Shown here piece after piece: positions 24,173 through 34,175 of a DNA stretch of 35,321 nucleotides; the first letter of the stretch is position 1; every line of letters starts with the position of its first letter. A program made the translations under genes and the position numbers. The notes under the pieces were generated by a model that worked only from the letters and a program-made list of their open reading frames with translations, searched no databases and was not told the DNA's origin. Source of the DNA: Nitrospira sp. GTDB taxonomy: Bacteria; Nitrospirota; Nitrospiria; Nitrospirales; Nitrospiraceae. The stretch spans positions 1 through 35,321 of the forward strand of contig JABFSU010000010.1 of NCBI GenBank assembly GCA_013140455.1. The letters run 5' to 3'.

Positions 24173-24685
24173 TCAGCGAGTCGGGCTCGACTCCCCTTCC
24201 ATCTTCTCCTCAGGAACCACCCCGCTATCCTGATAGGCTTCAGCTGACTCGACATCCAACATACGCTCAAACGTATGGAGTGTGGCTCGCATCCGCTCGA
24301 CCATGAGCAGCCGCTGTTTCTGCAACTGGGACAGATCCCGTTGCGTCTCACCCAGTTCCACCCGTGCCTGACGAATGACCTCGCCGGCCTTCAACTCCGC
24401 TTCCTTAACGATCAACTCCGCATCGCGGTTGGCGCTGCGCTTGACGTCGTCGGCCAGCGATTGCGCCGCCACGAGGGTATTCGACAGCGTCGTCTCGGTC
24501 CGTTTTAATTCGGATACTTGCTGTTCCGTGATGGCCAGCCGCTCCCGCAGCAGCGCATTGTCGCGATTCAACGATTCCACGGTTTGCGCCAACTCTTCGA
24601 GAAACCGGTTGACCTCCTCACGATCGTAGCCGCGGAGCTTCGTGCGAAACACCATCTGTTGAATGTCGAGCGGTGTGATCTTCAT
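24173..24685 (-). CDS. DivIVA-domain protein
   Basis: 170 residues from ATG 24685. MKITPLDIQQMVFRTKLRGY followed by DREEVNRFLEELA is the DivIVA N-terminal membrane-binding and crossed-coil motif. The rest (about 30-150) is a long heptad-rich coiled coil. The end is short and acidic. DivIVA proteins recognise curved membrane at poles and septa in Gram-positives. In diderm phyla the gene often sits, as here, after yggT at the end of the dcw cluster, and its role is less clear. A GGGGG run upstream is the only ribosome binding site candidate. Confidence 0.92.
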   Translation of the reverse strand: MKITPLDIQQMVFRTKLRGYDREEVNRFLEELAQTVESLNRDNALLRERLAITEQQVSELKRTETTLSNTLVAAQSLADDVKRSANRDAELIVKEAELKAGEVIRQARVELGETQRDLSQLQKQRLLMVERMRATLHTFERMLDVESAEAYQDSGVVPEEKMEGESSPTR

Positions 24686-24705
24686 AGATGCCCCCATTCG
24701 TTGAA

Positions 24706-25002
24706 TCAATTCATCCGCAACGCCAGATCTTTTAATGACTGCACCACAGCGAACTGCAGAAACGTCAAAATCAAAATGGCGATAATTGGCGAGAGATCAA
24801 GGCCCATGCGCCATCCCATCCAGCGGCGAATGGGCGCGAGCACCGGCTCAGTTGCACGATCGAGGAATTGGACAATCGGATTCCACGGATCGGGGTTGAC
24901 CCAGGAGATCAAGGCCCGGGCGATAATGATCCACATATACAACCACAATACATAATCCAGCACCGTGGCTGTCCCCAACAGCACATTCCGAAACACAAAC
25001 AT
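24706..25002 (-). CDS. yggT: YggT-family integral membrane protein
   Basis: 98 residues with two hydrophobic blocks (about 5-37 and 68-88) around a basic amphipathic region (RATEPVLAPIRRWMG). ARALISWVNPDPWNPIVQFL and TEPVLAPIRR are the YggT signature. The family is linked to division-site or osmotic functions and to SepF in other bacteria, without a defined activity. The ATG overlaps the proC stop (TGATG), and the gene ends 20 nt before divIVA. Confidence 0.92.
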   Translation of the reverse strand: MFVFRNVLLGTATVLDYVLWLYMWIIIARALISWVNPDPWNPIVQFLDRATEPVLAPIRRWMGWRMGLDLSPIIAILILTFLQFAVVQSLKDLALRMN

Positions 25003-25820
25003 CAGCGTCCGAGCTCCTGAGATCGTTTCGTCGCCGCTTCGATGGCATCGATGAGCGTCGCACGCATCCCCCCGACTTCGAGACGATGCAGGCCGGCAAT
25101 CGTCGTTCCGCCTGGAGACGCCACTTTGTCCTTGAGTCGAGCGGGGTGCTCCCCGGTCTCCATCACCATCTTTGCGGCACCCAGAACGGTTTGGGCTGCC
25201 AGTACCTCCGCCGTCGCACGGGGCAATCCCATCTTCACCCCGCCATCAGCCATCGCTTCGATGGCCAGAAACACATAGGCCGGGCCGCTGCCGCTGAGTC
25301 CCGTGACTGCATCCATCAACCGCTCTTCAACTATAACAACCTTGCCGACCGACTCAAATATCATACGTGCGGTGCCGGCGTCCGGCTCAGAGACACCAGG
25401 CCCGATGGCCAGAGCCGTCATCCCTTCCTGCACCATGGCGGGAGTGTTCGGCATGGCTCGCACCACTCGTGTGCCTACCCCGCTAACTTTCGTGATAGCC
25501 TGGATCGTAATCCCAGCGGCCACTGACACTGTGAGTGCCCGCTTCAGCTCTCCGGCAATGTCGGTCATGACCCCGTCGAGAGTCTGCGGCTTGACCGCAA
25601 GTACAATAATCCCGGCCCAGGCAGCCGCCTCACGATTCGAACTGCCCACACGAACACCGTATAGGCGTTTCAGGGCATCGCATCGCTGCGCGACAGGATC
25701 GGTGGCCCAGATCTGATCGGGCTCGCAACAGTGAGTCGCGACAAGCCCTGCAATCAGCGCTTCAGCCATCTGGCCGCCGCCGATAAAGGCAATCTTTTCG
25801 GTGATGCGTGCCTTAGACAT
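25002..25820 (-). CDS. proC: pyrroline-5-carboxylate reductase
   Basis: 272 residues from ATG 25820, which has GGAG four bases upstream and overlaps the end of yggS by eight bases. The Rossmann motif IAFIGGGQMAEALI opens the protein, LAVKPQ and VRAMPNTPAMVQEGMTAL follow, and the dimerisation domain has GLSGSGPAYVFLAIEAMADGG and SPGGTTIAGL. It makes the last step of proline synthesis with NAD(P)H. The yggS-proC-yggT order is widespread. Confidence 0.96.
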   Translation of the reverse strand: MSKARITEKIAFIGGGQMAEALIAGLVATHCCEPDQIWATDPVAQRCDALKRLYGVRVGSSNREAAAWAGIIVLAVKPQTLDGVMTDIAGELKRALTVSVAAGITIQAITKVSGVGTRVVRAMPNTPAMVQEGMTALAIGPGVSEPDAGTARMIFESVGKVVIVEERLMDAVTGLSGSGPAYVFLAIEAMADGGVKMGLPRATAEVLAAQTVLGAAKMVMETGEHPARLKDKVASPGGTTIAGLHRLEVGGMRATLIDAIEAATKRSQELGR

Positions 25821-26523
25821 GGCGCGCTCCAAAAATCGCCGTGCCTACGCGCACCAGCGTGGCCCCTTCTTCGATCGCCACTTCAAAGTCATGTGACATG
25901 CCCATGGAATAATCCTGCATGACCAAAGACGACATCCCCTTCGCAGCAATGCGCGCCCCGAGTTCGCGAAGACCGCGAAAGTGGGAACGGGCATCCTCCG
26001 GCTGTTCCGTCGGAGGCGGGATCGTCATCAACCCTTGAATCCGGAGATGCGGCAGATCACCGAGAAAACCAAGCTCCTGCATCAACACCTGCGGTGAAAA
26101 ACCTGCCTTGCTCGCTTCTCCGGCAACATTCACTTCCAGGAGCACCGCCTGATTCACGCCGGCATCACCGGCGCGCCGGTTGATCTCCTGCGCCAGTTCA
26201 ACGGAGTCGACTGAATGAATCAGCTCAAAGGTGCCGATCGCGTCGCGCACCTTCCGCCGCTGCAACTGACCGATAAAATGCCAGCGGGGTGACAGGTCCC
26301 GGAGCAGCGCAACCTTTGATAGCGCCTCCTGCATCCGATTCTCCCCCAGAAGTGTGAGCCCGGCACCAAGCCCTTCTCTGATCCGCTCCGCCGGAACCGT
26401 CTTGGTCGCAGCCACAAGTCGGACGATGCCCGGTGGTCTGCCGGCCCGCTCAGCCGCGCGACGAATGCGATCCAGAACCTGATGCACGCGTCGGGCAAGA
26501 GAAACATCTGCGTCCGACTCCAT
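25813..26523 (-). CDS. yggS: YggS/PLPBP family pyridoxal-phosphate homeostasis protein
   Basis: 236 residues with an alanine-racemase-like barrel. K41 in VAATKTVPAE is the PLP lysine, and LLGENRMQEAL, WHFIGQLQRRK and LRIQGLMTIPP are family blocks. SMGMSHDFEVAIEEGATLVRVG is the phosphate-binding end. It buffers free PLP and has no known enzyme activity. It lies 104 nt after pgeF with a possible own promoter. Confidence 0.96.
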   Translation of the reverse strand: MESDADVSLARRVHQVLDRIRRAAERAGRPPGIVRLVAATKTVPAERIREGLGAGLTLLGENRMQEALSKVALLRDLSPRWHFIGQLQRRKVRDAIGTFELIHSVDSVELAQEINRRAGDAGVNQAVLLEVNVAGEASKAGFSPQVLMQELGFLGDLPHLRIQGLMTIPPPTEQPEDARSHFRGLRELGARIAAKGMSSLVMQDYSMGMSHDFEVAIEEGATLVRVGTAIFGARHV

Positions 26524-26578
26524 AAAATAGCTACGCCGGAAAAAGTCCTGGATTCATACGACCAACACTGCCGACAAT

Positions 26579-26608
26579 ATTCTAACGGAAGCTCTCGAAA
26601 ATTGGCAG
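26579..26608 (-). promoter_or_regulatory. possible promoter of yggS-proC-yggT-divIVA
   Basis: CTGCCA (26603-26608), an 18-nt spacer and TAGAAT (26579-26584, five of six) on the minus strand. Confidence 0.3.
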
Positions 26609-26628
26609 GGGTTCTCGGGCACACCCCT
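26607..26628 (-). terminator. weak terminator-like hairpin at the pgeF stop
   Basis: AGGGGT and ACCCCT are perfect six-base arms around ten bases, followed after five bases by TTTT on the minus strand. It may partly separate the ftsZ-pgeF transcript from yggS. Confidence 0.3.
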
Positions 26629-27362
26629 TACGGCGTCGCCGACAGACCGATCGCACTCACCATGGTCCCGATCACCTTGCCTTCTCGGCGATAGGAGAAA
26701 AAGAGATCCTCATGACAAATCGTACACACGTTCACGCTGGTGACCTGCCTGCCGCCAATCCCGCAATCCTGAACTTGCCGCCGGATCAACGCCTTTAAAT
26801 CGAGTCGCGCCTTGCCCTGGCGATGATCGCGCAAGACCGTTTCCCACCAAGCAAATCGGTTCCGAACCTCGTTCAGTACCGGTTCGTCCACTTCATAACA
26901 ACAGACGCCGGCAGAAGGACCGATACTGACATGCAGCTGGCCGAGCTCTGCCCCAAAACGCGTCTGCATGAGCATGAGGGTCTTTGGAACAATGCCGGCG
27001 ACGGCCCCGCGCCATCCGGCATGAATCGCGGCGACCACCCGCCGGTGTGCATCATGCACCAGCACAGGGACGCAGTCAGCGGTGCGCACCGCCACCATCG
27101 TTCCGGGCTGATCCGTCACGAGTGCATCCCACCCGCCGTCAAACCTGTCGCTATCGGTCAGCGGACGATCGACGACGAGAGCCTCCGTCCCATGGACCTG
27201 TTTCACCGACAAGATCCACGGCGCCGGAACACCGGGTGCTCGCATCGGGGCACCGGTCCCCAAACGCAGCTGATCGGCATGCGCCTTCGTTCCAAAGAAG
27301 TGCCGGACACCGCTTCTCGCAGAAGCAAACGCCGGCACCGTAATCACCGATGCTCGTCCCAT
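26628..27362 (-). CDS. pgeF: polyphenol oxidase/laccase-domain protein PgeF (YfiH)
   Basis: 244 residues from ATG 27362, which has GAGGGG nine bases upstream; ATG 27371 is a close alternative. Family metal ligands are visible as His in VKQVHGTEAL, Cys in VRTADCVPVLV and His in AIHAGWRG. GPSAGVCCYEVDEPV follows. PgeF-type enzymes act on purine nucleosides or mis-incorporated Ser in peptidoglycan precursors, and the gene very often lies after ftsZ, as here. Confidence 0.94.
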   Translation of the reverse strand: MGRASVITVPAFASARSGVRHFFGTKAHADQLRLGTGAPMRAPGVPAPWILSVKQVHGTEALVVDRPLTDSDRFDGGWDALVTDQPGTMVAVRTADCVPVLVHDAHRRVVAAIHAGWRGAVAGIVPKTLMLMQTRFGAELGQLHVSIGPSAGVCCYEVDEPVLNEVRNRFAWWETVLRDHRQGKARLDLKALIRRQVQDCGIGGRQVTSVNVCTICHEDLFFSYRREGKVIGTMVSAIGLSATP

Positions 27363-27400
27363 CTGTCCCATCCCCTCGCGACCGAGAGTGGCTCTCGTGC

Positions 27401-28603
27401 CTAGTTCACCTGCTTCCGAAGGAACGTGGGGACATCCCATTCATCTTCCGCCACCAACGCCCGATCGATGGCCTCACGGGCATCGTTCCGTTGGCGAAGG
27501 AAGGTAGGGCGATCCAGATCTTTCATCGGCCGTTCGGCCATCCCCATCGCGGCGCTCACGCCCACACCGGCCAAGACCGGCTGCACCGGCTTCGCGGCGC
27601 GGGCCGACGTCTGTTCGACGCTCGCCGTCATCGAGACCATCTCCTCTTCACATTCAAAGCCCGTCGCGATCACCGTCACCACCAGATCATCGCCCATGTC
27701 GGGATTGATCACTTGGCCGACAATGATGTTGGCATCGGAATCGGCCGTTTGCTGAATGATGGAGGCCGCCTCTTCAATTTCATGCAGCGTCATGTTCGGA
27801 CCACCGGTGATGTTCAGGAGGACGCCACGCGCACCTTGCACACTGCCTTCTTCGAGCAGCGGGCTGCAGATCGCCCGTTGTGCGGCTTCGATCGCGCGAT
27901 TGGCTCCCCGCGCGATCCCCATGCCCATGACGGCGCGGCCCGTATGCGACATGATCGTCCGCACATCGGCAAAGTCGACGTTGACATGACCGGTGGTCGT
28001 GATCACATCGGCAATGCCTTGGATCGCCTGGCGCAACACATCGTCGGCGACCTTGAAGGCTTCGAGCAAAGGCGTCGACTTGTCGACAATCCCCAGCAGG
28101 CGCTGATTTGGAATCACGAGGAGCGTATCGACATGGCGGCGAAGATCGCGAATGCCCTCTTCCGCATGTTTATGGCGACGCTGTCCTTCATATTGAAAGG
28201 GCTTGGTGACCACGCCCACGGTGAGAATACCTTGCTCCCGTGCGATGCTGGCGACGATCGGCGCCGCACCGGTGCCGGTCCCGCCGCCCATACCGGCCGT
28301 GACAAACACCATATCTGCGCCTTCGAGACATTCCCGGATATGATCCTTGCTCTCGAGTGCTGCATCTTTGCCGATCTCCGGACGGGCGCCGGCGCCGAGC
28401 CCGCGGGTCCGTTCCGGGCCCAATTGAATCTTGTACGGAGCCAGCGACCGGTCGAGCGCTTGCAGATCGGTATTCGCCGCGATGAAATCGACCCGGGCGA
28501 GCCCCGACCCGATCATCGTATTCACCGCGTTGCAACCAGCCCCGCCGACGCCGACGACCTTGATCCTAACCGGCAACAGTGCATCTTCCTGGAATGAGAA
28601 CAT
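27401..28603 (-). CDS. ftsZ: cell division GTPase FtsZ
   Basis: 400 residues. [13 protein letters not shown] begins the GTPase domain, and the tubulin signature [12 protein letters not shown] is intact. The synergy-loop and cap regions follow ([15 protein letters not shown]). A variable linker leads to a conserved C-terminal peptide, [12 protein letters not shown], which in other bacteria binds FtsA and ZipA-type partners. A strong GGAGGTG ribosome binding site precedes the ATG. It lies 53 nt after ftsA. Confidence 0.99.
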   Translation of the reverse strand: MFSFQEDALLPVRIKVVGVGGAGCNAVNTMIGSGLARVDFIAANTDLQALDRSLAPYKIQLGPERTRGLGAGARPEIGKDAALESKDHIRECLEGADMVFVTAGMGGGTGTGAAPIVASIAREQGILTVGVVTKPFQYEGQRRHKHAEEGIRDLRRHVDTLLVIPNQRLLGIVDKSTPLLEAFKVADDVLRQAIQGIADVITTTGHVNVDFADVRTIMSHTGRAVMGMGIARGANRAIEAAQRAICSPLLEEGSVQGARGVLLNITGGPNMTLHEIEEAASIIQQTADSDANIIVGQVINPDMGDDLVVTVIATGFECEEEMVSMTASVEQTSARAAKPVQPVLAGVGVSAAMGMAERPMKDLDRPTFLRQRNDAREAIDRALVAEDEWDVPTFLRKQVN

Positions 28604-28656
28604 TGCGGCACCTCCTCACCTGTGATCGCCGAGCGGCACCATGCCGCGCGCGAAAG

Positions 28657-29898
28657 TTAGAACACTTCCAACACCCGTTTCGTCCATCCAAACATCTTCG
28701 CCCAGGGTCCCCCGTTCCGAAGACCCGCTGTTTCCAATTCGTCCGCGTGTTTTCGGGCATGCAATAAGAGTCCGACGCCGGTCGCATGGCCGGGATTACT
28801 CACGATATCTCTGAGCCCTCCGACTCCCGACGGCGTCCCGCGACGCGCCGGCAGATTCAAGACCTTTTCCGCCGCATCCGGCATCCCTTCGAGCAACGAC
28901 GTGCCGCCGGTCAACACGACCCCGGCACCCAGGATGCCTTCATAACCGGCCCGTGCAATCTCGCGCCGGACCAGCTCAAACATTTCTTCGACTCGCGGTT
29001 CGAGAATCTCGGCGATATCGCGGCGGGAGAAGGTCCTGGCCGGACGATCACCCACCGACGGCACCTCGACGGTCTCATGTCCGGTCACCAGATCCGTCCT
29101 GGCAATGCCGTACTGCATCTTGATTTTCTCGGCCTCGGTCTGAGACGTCAGCAAGCCGATCGCCAGATCCTTCGTCAAATTCTGTCCGCCGATGGGAAGC
29201 ACCGCAGAATGCCGGATACTGCCCTCGAGGAAAATCGCCAGATCGGTGGTCCCGCCACCGAGATCCACCATGGCCACACCCAGATCGCGCTCTTCCTGAC
29301 TCAACACCGCTTCACTGGAAGCCAGGGGCTGGAGAATGATGTCCACCACATCGAGCCCGGCGCGATTGACACTCTTGATGATGTTTTGCGCGGAGGTCAC
29401 CGCGCCGGTAATCACGTGCACATTGACTTCGAGCCGGTTCCCGGACAGTCCGAGCGGCTCGCGCACGCCTTCCTGCCCATCGACCATGTACTCACGGGGC
29501 AAGACGTGCAGAATGCGCCGTTCGTGCGGAATCACCGCCAGCGTCCGGGCGCTTTCGATCGCCCGATGAATATCCTCACGCGTCACTTCGGCCTTCTTCA
29601 GCGCCACGACGCCCTTGCAGTTCTCCGCAGAAATATGGCTGCCGGCAATGCCGGTGTAGACCGAATTGATCTGGACCGCCGCCATCAGTTCGGCTTCTTC
29701 GACCGCTTTCTTGATCGACTCCACCGTACTCTCGATATCGACCACCACCCCTTTGCGTAACCCGCGGGACGGACTGGCTCCGACACCGATAATGTTCAAC
29801 AGTCCGCCATCCGTGATTTCCGCGACGATCGCGCAGATCTTGGTGGTTCCGATGTCCAGACCGACAAGGATTTGATCTCGTTTTGGCACCGCGATCAC
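28657..29898 (-). CDS. ftsA: cell division protein FtsA
   Basis: 413 residues, actin fold with ILVGLDIGTTKICAIV (phosphate 1), MVDLGGGTTDLAIF (phosphate 2) and GVVLTGGTSLLEG (adenosine). The amphipathic C-terminus (WTKRVLEVF) is the membrane anchor linking FtsZ to the membrane. The start is GTG 29898, overlapping the ftsQ stop as GTGA; a second GTG three codons later is better spaced from GAGGGG and is an alternative. Confidence 0.98.
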   Translation of the reverse strand: MIAVPKRDQILVGLDIGTTKICAIVAEITDGGLLNIIGVGASPSRGLRKGVVVDIESTVESIKKAVEEAELMAAVQINSVYTGIAGSHISAENCKGVVALKKAEVTREDIHRAIESARTLAVIPHERRILHVLPREYMVDGQEGVREPLGLSGNRLEVNVHVITGAVTSAQNIIKSVNRAGLDVVDIILQPLASSEAVLSQEERDLGVAMVDLGGGTTDLAIFLEGSIRHSAVLPIGGQNLTKDLAIGLLTSQTEAEKIKMQYGIARTDLVTGHETVEVPSVGDRPARTFSRRDIAEILEPRVEEMFELVRREIARAGYEGILGAGVVLTGGTSLLEGMPDAAEKVLNLPARRGTPSGVGGLRDIVSNPGHATGVGLLLHARKHADELETAGLRNGGPWAKMFGWTKRVLEVF

Positions 29899-30770
29899 CC
29901 CCTCTCTCGCACAATCACACGATTCTCGTACCGTAGATCGATTTCATTCCCGCCCCGCCCATGCCCGTCGAACATCACCGTCTTCAGCGAAGGCTTGACT
30001 CGTTGAAATCGTTCCCATTGATCGCTCACCGCATCTTCGCCGAATTGAAATTGGACTCCTCGCACCGACGCCACCAGGTTGGCGGGATTCGCGGCATTCA
30101 CTTGCAAGCGCCCGTCGAGGCTCTGCCCGACTAATCGCGCCAGCTCAACGCCTGACTTCACCGCGTGACGCGCATCCGCATCACCACGCAACAATTCCCG
30201 TGAATCCAGACCCGTCACCATCGGCAACATCACGTTGTCATCCTGTCCCAATCGCGCCAACACATGGCCATCTTCATCGCTCAAAAAGTTCTCTGACCCG
30301 GCATGCACGATGGCCGCAGGCTTGCGCTCCACCACAGAGATGCGCAGCTCGTGAAATGGCACCCGGGTCACCACCGCTTCCTTGACCCAGGGATGAGACT
30401 CCACCCGTTCCTTCATGGCCGTCGTCAGAATGTGGTGGAGCGGGGTCCCGGGCTTGAGTGCCAGCCGATCCACCAACTCCTGCTTTCCAACCTGATGCAC
30501 CCCTTCAACGGTGACCGCCTTGATTTCCAGGAGGCGCTGAAGCCACGGGCCTGAGCGCTGTACGCCGACGACCACACCCCACCCCGCAAGAACCACTCCG
30601 ATACCGATCGCGCTCCATCGAATCAGCTGCCGACCTTTCGCCACCACCTGCGCGCGACGCGCCACACGATCCTGGGTCTCCACATGGCTCGACCGAGTGC
30701 CTTTCCACTGATTCAGTCGCGGTCCGGCCGCACGCTGCGCGTTGCGTCGGGCGATCGTCCAACGCTTCAT
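29895..30770 (-). CDS. ftsQ: cell division protein FtsQ
   Basis: 291 residues from ATG 30770, which overlaps the ddl stop as ATGA. A basic cytoplasmic N-terminus precedes one membrane segment (about 48-68, SAIGIGVVLAGWGVVVGV). A POTRA domain follows (EIKAVTVEGVHQVGKQELVD), then the beta domain with VTRVPFHELRISVVERKPAA. It recruits FtsBL in the divisome. The position between ddl and ftsA is the standard one. Confidence 0.95.
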   Translation of the reverse strand: MKRWTIARRNAQRAAGPRLNQWKGTRSSHVETQDRVARRAQVVAKGRQLIRWSAIGIGVVLAGWGVVVGVQRSGPWLQRLLEIKAVTVEGVHQVGKQELVDRLALKPGTPLHHILTTAMKERVESHPWVKEAVVTRVPFHELRISVVERKPAAIVHAGSENFLSDEDGHVLARLGQDDNVMLPMVTGLDSRELLRGDADARHAVKSGVELARLVGQSLDGRLQVNAANPANLVASVRGVQFQFGEDAVSDQWERFQRVKPSLKTVMFDGHGRGGNEIDLRYENRVIVRERG

Positions 30771-31759
30771 GCTGACCATCCTTTTTCGGCAAGCGCCATG
30801 CGGTCCGCGCGGTCCAACGCCGATTGCAAAATTCGTTCAACCAGGCTGTCGTAATCGATGCCGGCTTGGCCCGCCGCCATCGGCAACAGACTGGTCTCGG
30901 TCATGCCCGGCACCGTGTTGATCTCCAACATGTAGGGTTTCCCGCGAGGGGTAATTCTGAAGTCGACACGAGCGGCCCCTTCACAACCCAACGCTTCGTA
31001 GGTGCGTCTCGCCAATTCAGTAATCTGCTTGGTGATCTTGGCGGGAAGCGGAGCCGGACAGAGATATTGGGTCTTGCCCTTTTGATACTTCGCCGAAAAA
31101 TCGTAGAACCCCTCCGGCGCCACGATTTCCACCACCGGCAATACCGTAAGCACCCCGGAGGGCCCGCCCAAAATCGACACGGTCGTTTCATGTCCCGGAA
31201 TGTAGGCCTCGACCATCGCATCCGGATCGTAGCGATGAGCTAATGCCAGCGCTTCTTTCCACTGTGCCGGCTTCCGGACAATGGACACTCCGATCGTGGA
31301 CCCCTGCGAGGCCGGCTTCACCACCACCGGCAATTTCAGTTTCGTCGCCTTCAGCACCATCGCCAGCGACGGCTGTTCACCGCGCCGGACCTGCGTCCCG
31401 GCCGGAACCGGCACTTTTGCCGACACCGCCAGCGTTTTCGTGGTGACTTTGTGCATGCCCATCGCGCTCGCCTGCACGCCCGACCCCGTGTAGGGAATCC
31501 CGAGCGTCTCTAAAAATCCCTGGATCGTTCCATCCTCGCCGCCCGGGCCATGCAGAGAAAGAAACGCCAGCTCAATCTTGTTCTCCGTCACATCACGAAA
31601 CAGATTCGGGCCCACATCGATTGCGATCGCCTGATAGCCCCGGCGGAGGAGCGACTGGTGAACCGCCTGGCCGGTGCGCAGCGAGACTTCTCGTTCGGAC
31701 GATTGTCCGCCCATCAAGACCCCGATCCGCTTCTCTGTCAGCACACGTCGGTCTGCCAT
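30767..31759 (-). CDS. ddl: D-alanine-D-alanine ligase
   Basis: 330 residues from ATG 31759 (AGGAG four bases upstream; an adjacent GTG is at 31762). ATP-grasp fold: GVLMGGQSSEREVSL, LHGPGGEDGTIQGFLE, VVKPASQGSTIGVS, and the C-terminal EINTVPGMTETSLLPMA. It joins two D-Ala for the peptidoglycan stem. It follows murB by 12 nt. Confidence 0.98.
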   Translation of the reverse strand: MADRRVLTEKRIGVLMGGQSSEREVSLRTGQAVHQSLLRRGYQAIAIDVGPNLFRDVTENKIELAFLSLHGPGGEDGTIQGFLETLGIPYTGSGVQASAMGMHKVTTKTLAVSAKVPVPAGTQVRRGEQPSLAMVLKATKLKLPVVVKPASQGSTIGVSIVRKPAQWKEALALAHRYDPDAMVEAYIPGHETTVSILGGPSGVLTVLPVVEIVAPEGFYDFSAKYQKGKTQYLCPAPLPAKITKQITELARRTYEALGCEGAARVDFRITPRGKPYMLEINTVPGMTETSLLPMAAGQAGIDYDSLVERILQSALDRADRMALAEKGWSA

Positions 31760-31771
31760 CACGCTCCTGTC

Positions 31772-32716
31772 CTAGGCCTGTCCCACGACCTTGAGTTCCA
31801 ACTCCAACTTCACCCCGGTCCTCCGCGCCACCGCCGCCCGGACTTTCCGGATCAGCGCCAGGACATCCTTCGCGCTCGCCTGCCCTTGATTCACGATGAA
31901 GTTCGCATGCTTGTCCGATACCTGCGCATCGCCGACTTGGGCGCCTTTGAGTCCGGCCAAGTCGATGACCCGCCCGGCCGAGTCCTTGGAGGGATTCTTG
32001 AACACGCACCCGGCACTCGGCAGCGTCAACGGCTGCGTATCGCGCCGATAGTGCAGATAGTCTTTCACGACTTTCTCGACCTCCGCCCGTACACCCGCCT
32101 TCAGCTGCACCCACACGCCCACGACAATGCCGGCCGGCAACGTGGCCCGGCGATAGGCAAAGGGAATTTCCGACGCCGGGATATCGAGAATCTCGCCCTT
32201 GCGATTCACGAGCCGTACGGCCTTCACCGAGTCTTTCATTTCGCCTAATCGCGTCCCCGCGTTCATCACGACACACCCGGCAACCGTGCCGGGGATACCG
32301 GCGGCCCATTCCAGCCCCGCCAGCGAATGCCGGATGGCATACCCGATCAGCGTCGGCATCCCCACGCCCCCTTCGGCATACAGGACCGCTCCCGCTTCTT
32401 CTCTGATCGAACGGAGCTGGCCAAGATGAACCACCACGCCTCTGATCCCCTTGTCACGAATGAGGAGATTCGTCCCCCCCACCACAAACAGCGGAAGCTT
32501 CTGCGCTTTGGTCTGCCGAACCAGACGGGCCACATCATCGACATCGGCCGGTTCGACCAAGACATCAGCCGGCCCCCCGATGCGAAAGGACGTGTAGTCT
32601 TTGAGCGGCGCATTGAACGAGACAACCCCGCGAATACCGTCGACCGCGGCTTCCAATCGACGCTGACTGCTTGTCCGACGACCGGTCTGTGCATCTGTCC
32701 GTCCTTGCCGCGTCAT
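31772..32716 (-). CDS. murB: UDP-N-acetylenolpyruvoylglucosamine reductase
   Basis: 314 residues with a basic, Gln/Arg-rich N-terminal extension (1-25). The FAD domain has YTSFRIGGPADVLVEP, and GIPGTVAGCVVMNAG is the flavin phosphate site. PSAGCVFKNP carries the catalytic serine, and the end has HANFIVNQGQASAKDVL. The overall shape with this short FKNP variant fits type II MurB. It makes UDP-MurNAc with NADPH. It lies three bases after murC. Confidence 0.97.
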   Translation of the reverse strand: MTRQGRTDAQTGRRTSSQRRLEAAVDGIRGVVSFNAPLKDYTSFRIGGPADVLVEPADVDDVARLVRQTKAQKLPLFVVGGTNLLIRDKGIRGVVVHLGQLRSIREEAGAVLYAEGGVGMPTLIGYAIRHSLAGLEWAAGIPGTVAGCVVMNAGTRLGEMKDSVKAVRLVNRKGEILDIPASEIPFAYRRATLPAGIVVGVWVQLKAGVRAEVEKVVKDYLHYRRDTQPLTLPSAGCVFKNPSKDSAGRVIDLAGLKGAQVGDAQVSDKHANFIVNQGQASAKDVLALIRKVRAAVARRTGVKLELELKVVGQA

Positions 32717-32719
32717 TGC

Positions 32720-34108
32720 CTACGTATTGGGAGCCAATCGCGCCAGCAACCCCGTCCCCGCTTTCCAGATATCACCGGCACCCAACGTCACGACCAGATC
32801 GCCAGGCTGTAAATGCGGCAACACCTGATCGGGCAGCGTTTCCTTCTTCTCAACGAAGGTGACGCCCTGGTGGCCGGCAGCCTTGATCCTGTCGGCCAGC
32901 GCGGCCCCTGACACACCCGGAATCGGGGCTTCGCCGGCCGCATAGATGTCCGTCATGAAGAGCAAATCCGCTTGATCGAAGGCATGCGTGAACTCCTCGA
33001 TCAGATCGCGCGTGCGGCTGTACCGGTGAGGTTGGAACAACACCACCAACCGCCGATCCCATCCCTGTTTCGCGGCTGCCAGCGTGGCTTTCACCTCCGT
33101 GGGGTGATGCCCGTAGTCGTCCACGACCATGATATCGTTGGCTTCTCCGCGCAGATGGAACCGCCGCTCCACACCGGTAAAGGCAGCCAGGCCCTTGCGA
33201 ATCAAATCGACCGGCACCTCCAGCTCGACCCCGATCGCAATCGCTACCAGCGCGTTGGAGACGTTGTGCATGCCGGGTACGGCCAGCCGGAAAGGCCCAA
33301 GATTTTTCCCGCGAAAATGCGCACGAAACTCGGCGCCCCATTGCTTGAGCACGATATCCGTCGCCTTGAAATCCGGCACGACACCGGAAGTTTCGTGAAG
33401 TCCATAGGTGTGATACCGCTTCACGATGCGCGGGAACAGCGCGTGCAGCCGTTCATCGTCGGAGCACAGCACTGCCAATCCATAGAAGGGGATTTTGTTG
33501 ATGAACTCCAGAAAGCTGTCGTAAATCTTTTCCATCGACCCGTAGTGATCGAGATGCTCGCGATCAAGATTGGTCACCGCCACAATCGTCGGCGACAATC
33601 GAAGAAACGAACCGTCGCTCTCATCGGCCTCCGCCACCAGCAACTCGCCGCGACCCAGTCGCGCATGGCTGCCGAGGGCATTCACCTTGCCGCCGATCAC
33701 CATCGTCGGATCCAATCCGCCGGAGGCCAGCACGTTCGCGACCATCGACGTCGTCGTCGTCTTGCCATGGGCGCCCGCAATCGCGACCCCGAACTTCAAC
33801 CGCATCAGCTCGGCCAGCATTTCAGCGCGCGGAATCACCGGCACTTGCTTCGCTTTCGCCGCCAGGACTTCAGGATTGGTGGCCGCCACGGCGGAGGAAA
33901 TCACCACCACCTGCGCCTCTCCGATATTGGCTTCGTGATGGCCGATCGCGATCTTGCCTCCGAGTTCCTCCAGACGCCTGGTGGTTTCCGAGGCTTGCAG
34001 ATCCGAGCCACTGACTTTGTATCCCATCGTCAGCAAGACCTCCGCGATCCCGCTCATCCCCGACCCGCCGATTCCCACTAAATGAATGTGCTGTGTTTTT
34101 CGAAACAT
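32720..34108 (-). CDS. murC: UDP-N-acetylmuramate-L-alanine ligase
   Basis: 462 residues from ATG 34108, the family's usual start. A longer frame to 34213 would overlap the end of murG and adds a non-conserved stretch. [19 protein letters not shown] is the N-terminal UDP site, [13 protein letters not shown] the P-loop, and [15 protein letters not shown] the third Mur ligase block. It adds the first residue, L-Ala, to UDP-MurNAc. Confidence 0.98.
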   Translation of the reverse strand: MFRKTQHIHLVGIGGSGMSGIAEVLLTMGYKVSGSDLQASETTRRLEELGGKIAIGHHEANIGEAQVVVISSAVAATNPEVLAAKAKQVPVIPRAEMLAELMRLKFGVAIAGAHGKTTTTSMVANVLASGGLDPTMVIGGKVNALGSHARLGRGELLVAEADESDGSFLRLSPTIVAVTNLDREHLDHYGSMEKIYDSFLEFINKIPFYGLAVLCSDDERLHALFPRIVKRYHTYGLHETSGVVPDFKATDIVLKQWGAEFRAHFRGKNLGPFRLAVPGMHNVSNALVAIAIGVELEVPVDLIRKGLAAFTGVERRFHLRGEANDIMVVDDYGHHPTEVKATLAAAKQGWDRRLVVLFQPHRYSRTRDLIEEFTHAFDQADLLFMTDIYAAGEAPIPGVSGAALADRIKAAGHQGVTFVEKKETLPDQVLPHLQPGDLVVTLGAGDIWKAGTGLLARLAPNT

Positions 34109-34175
34109 GGCCGTTCGCCTCAATCCTGGTGATCCTGTTGATGGTCGCTGTGCCTGCTCTCGCGTCGCTGCCGCA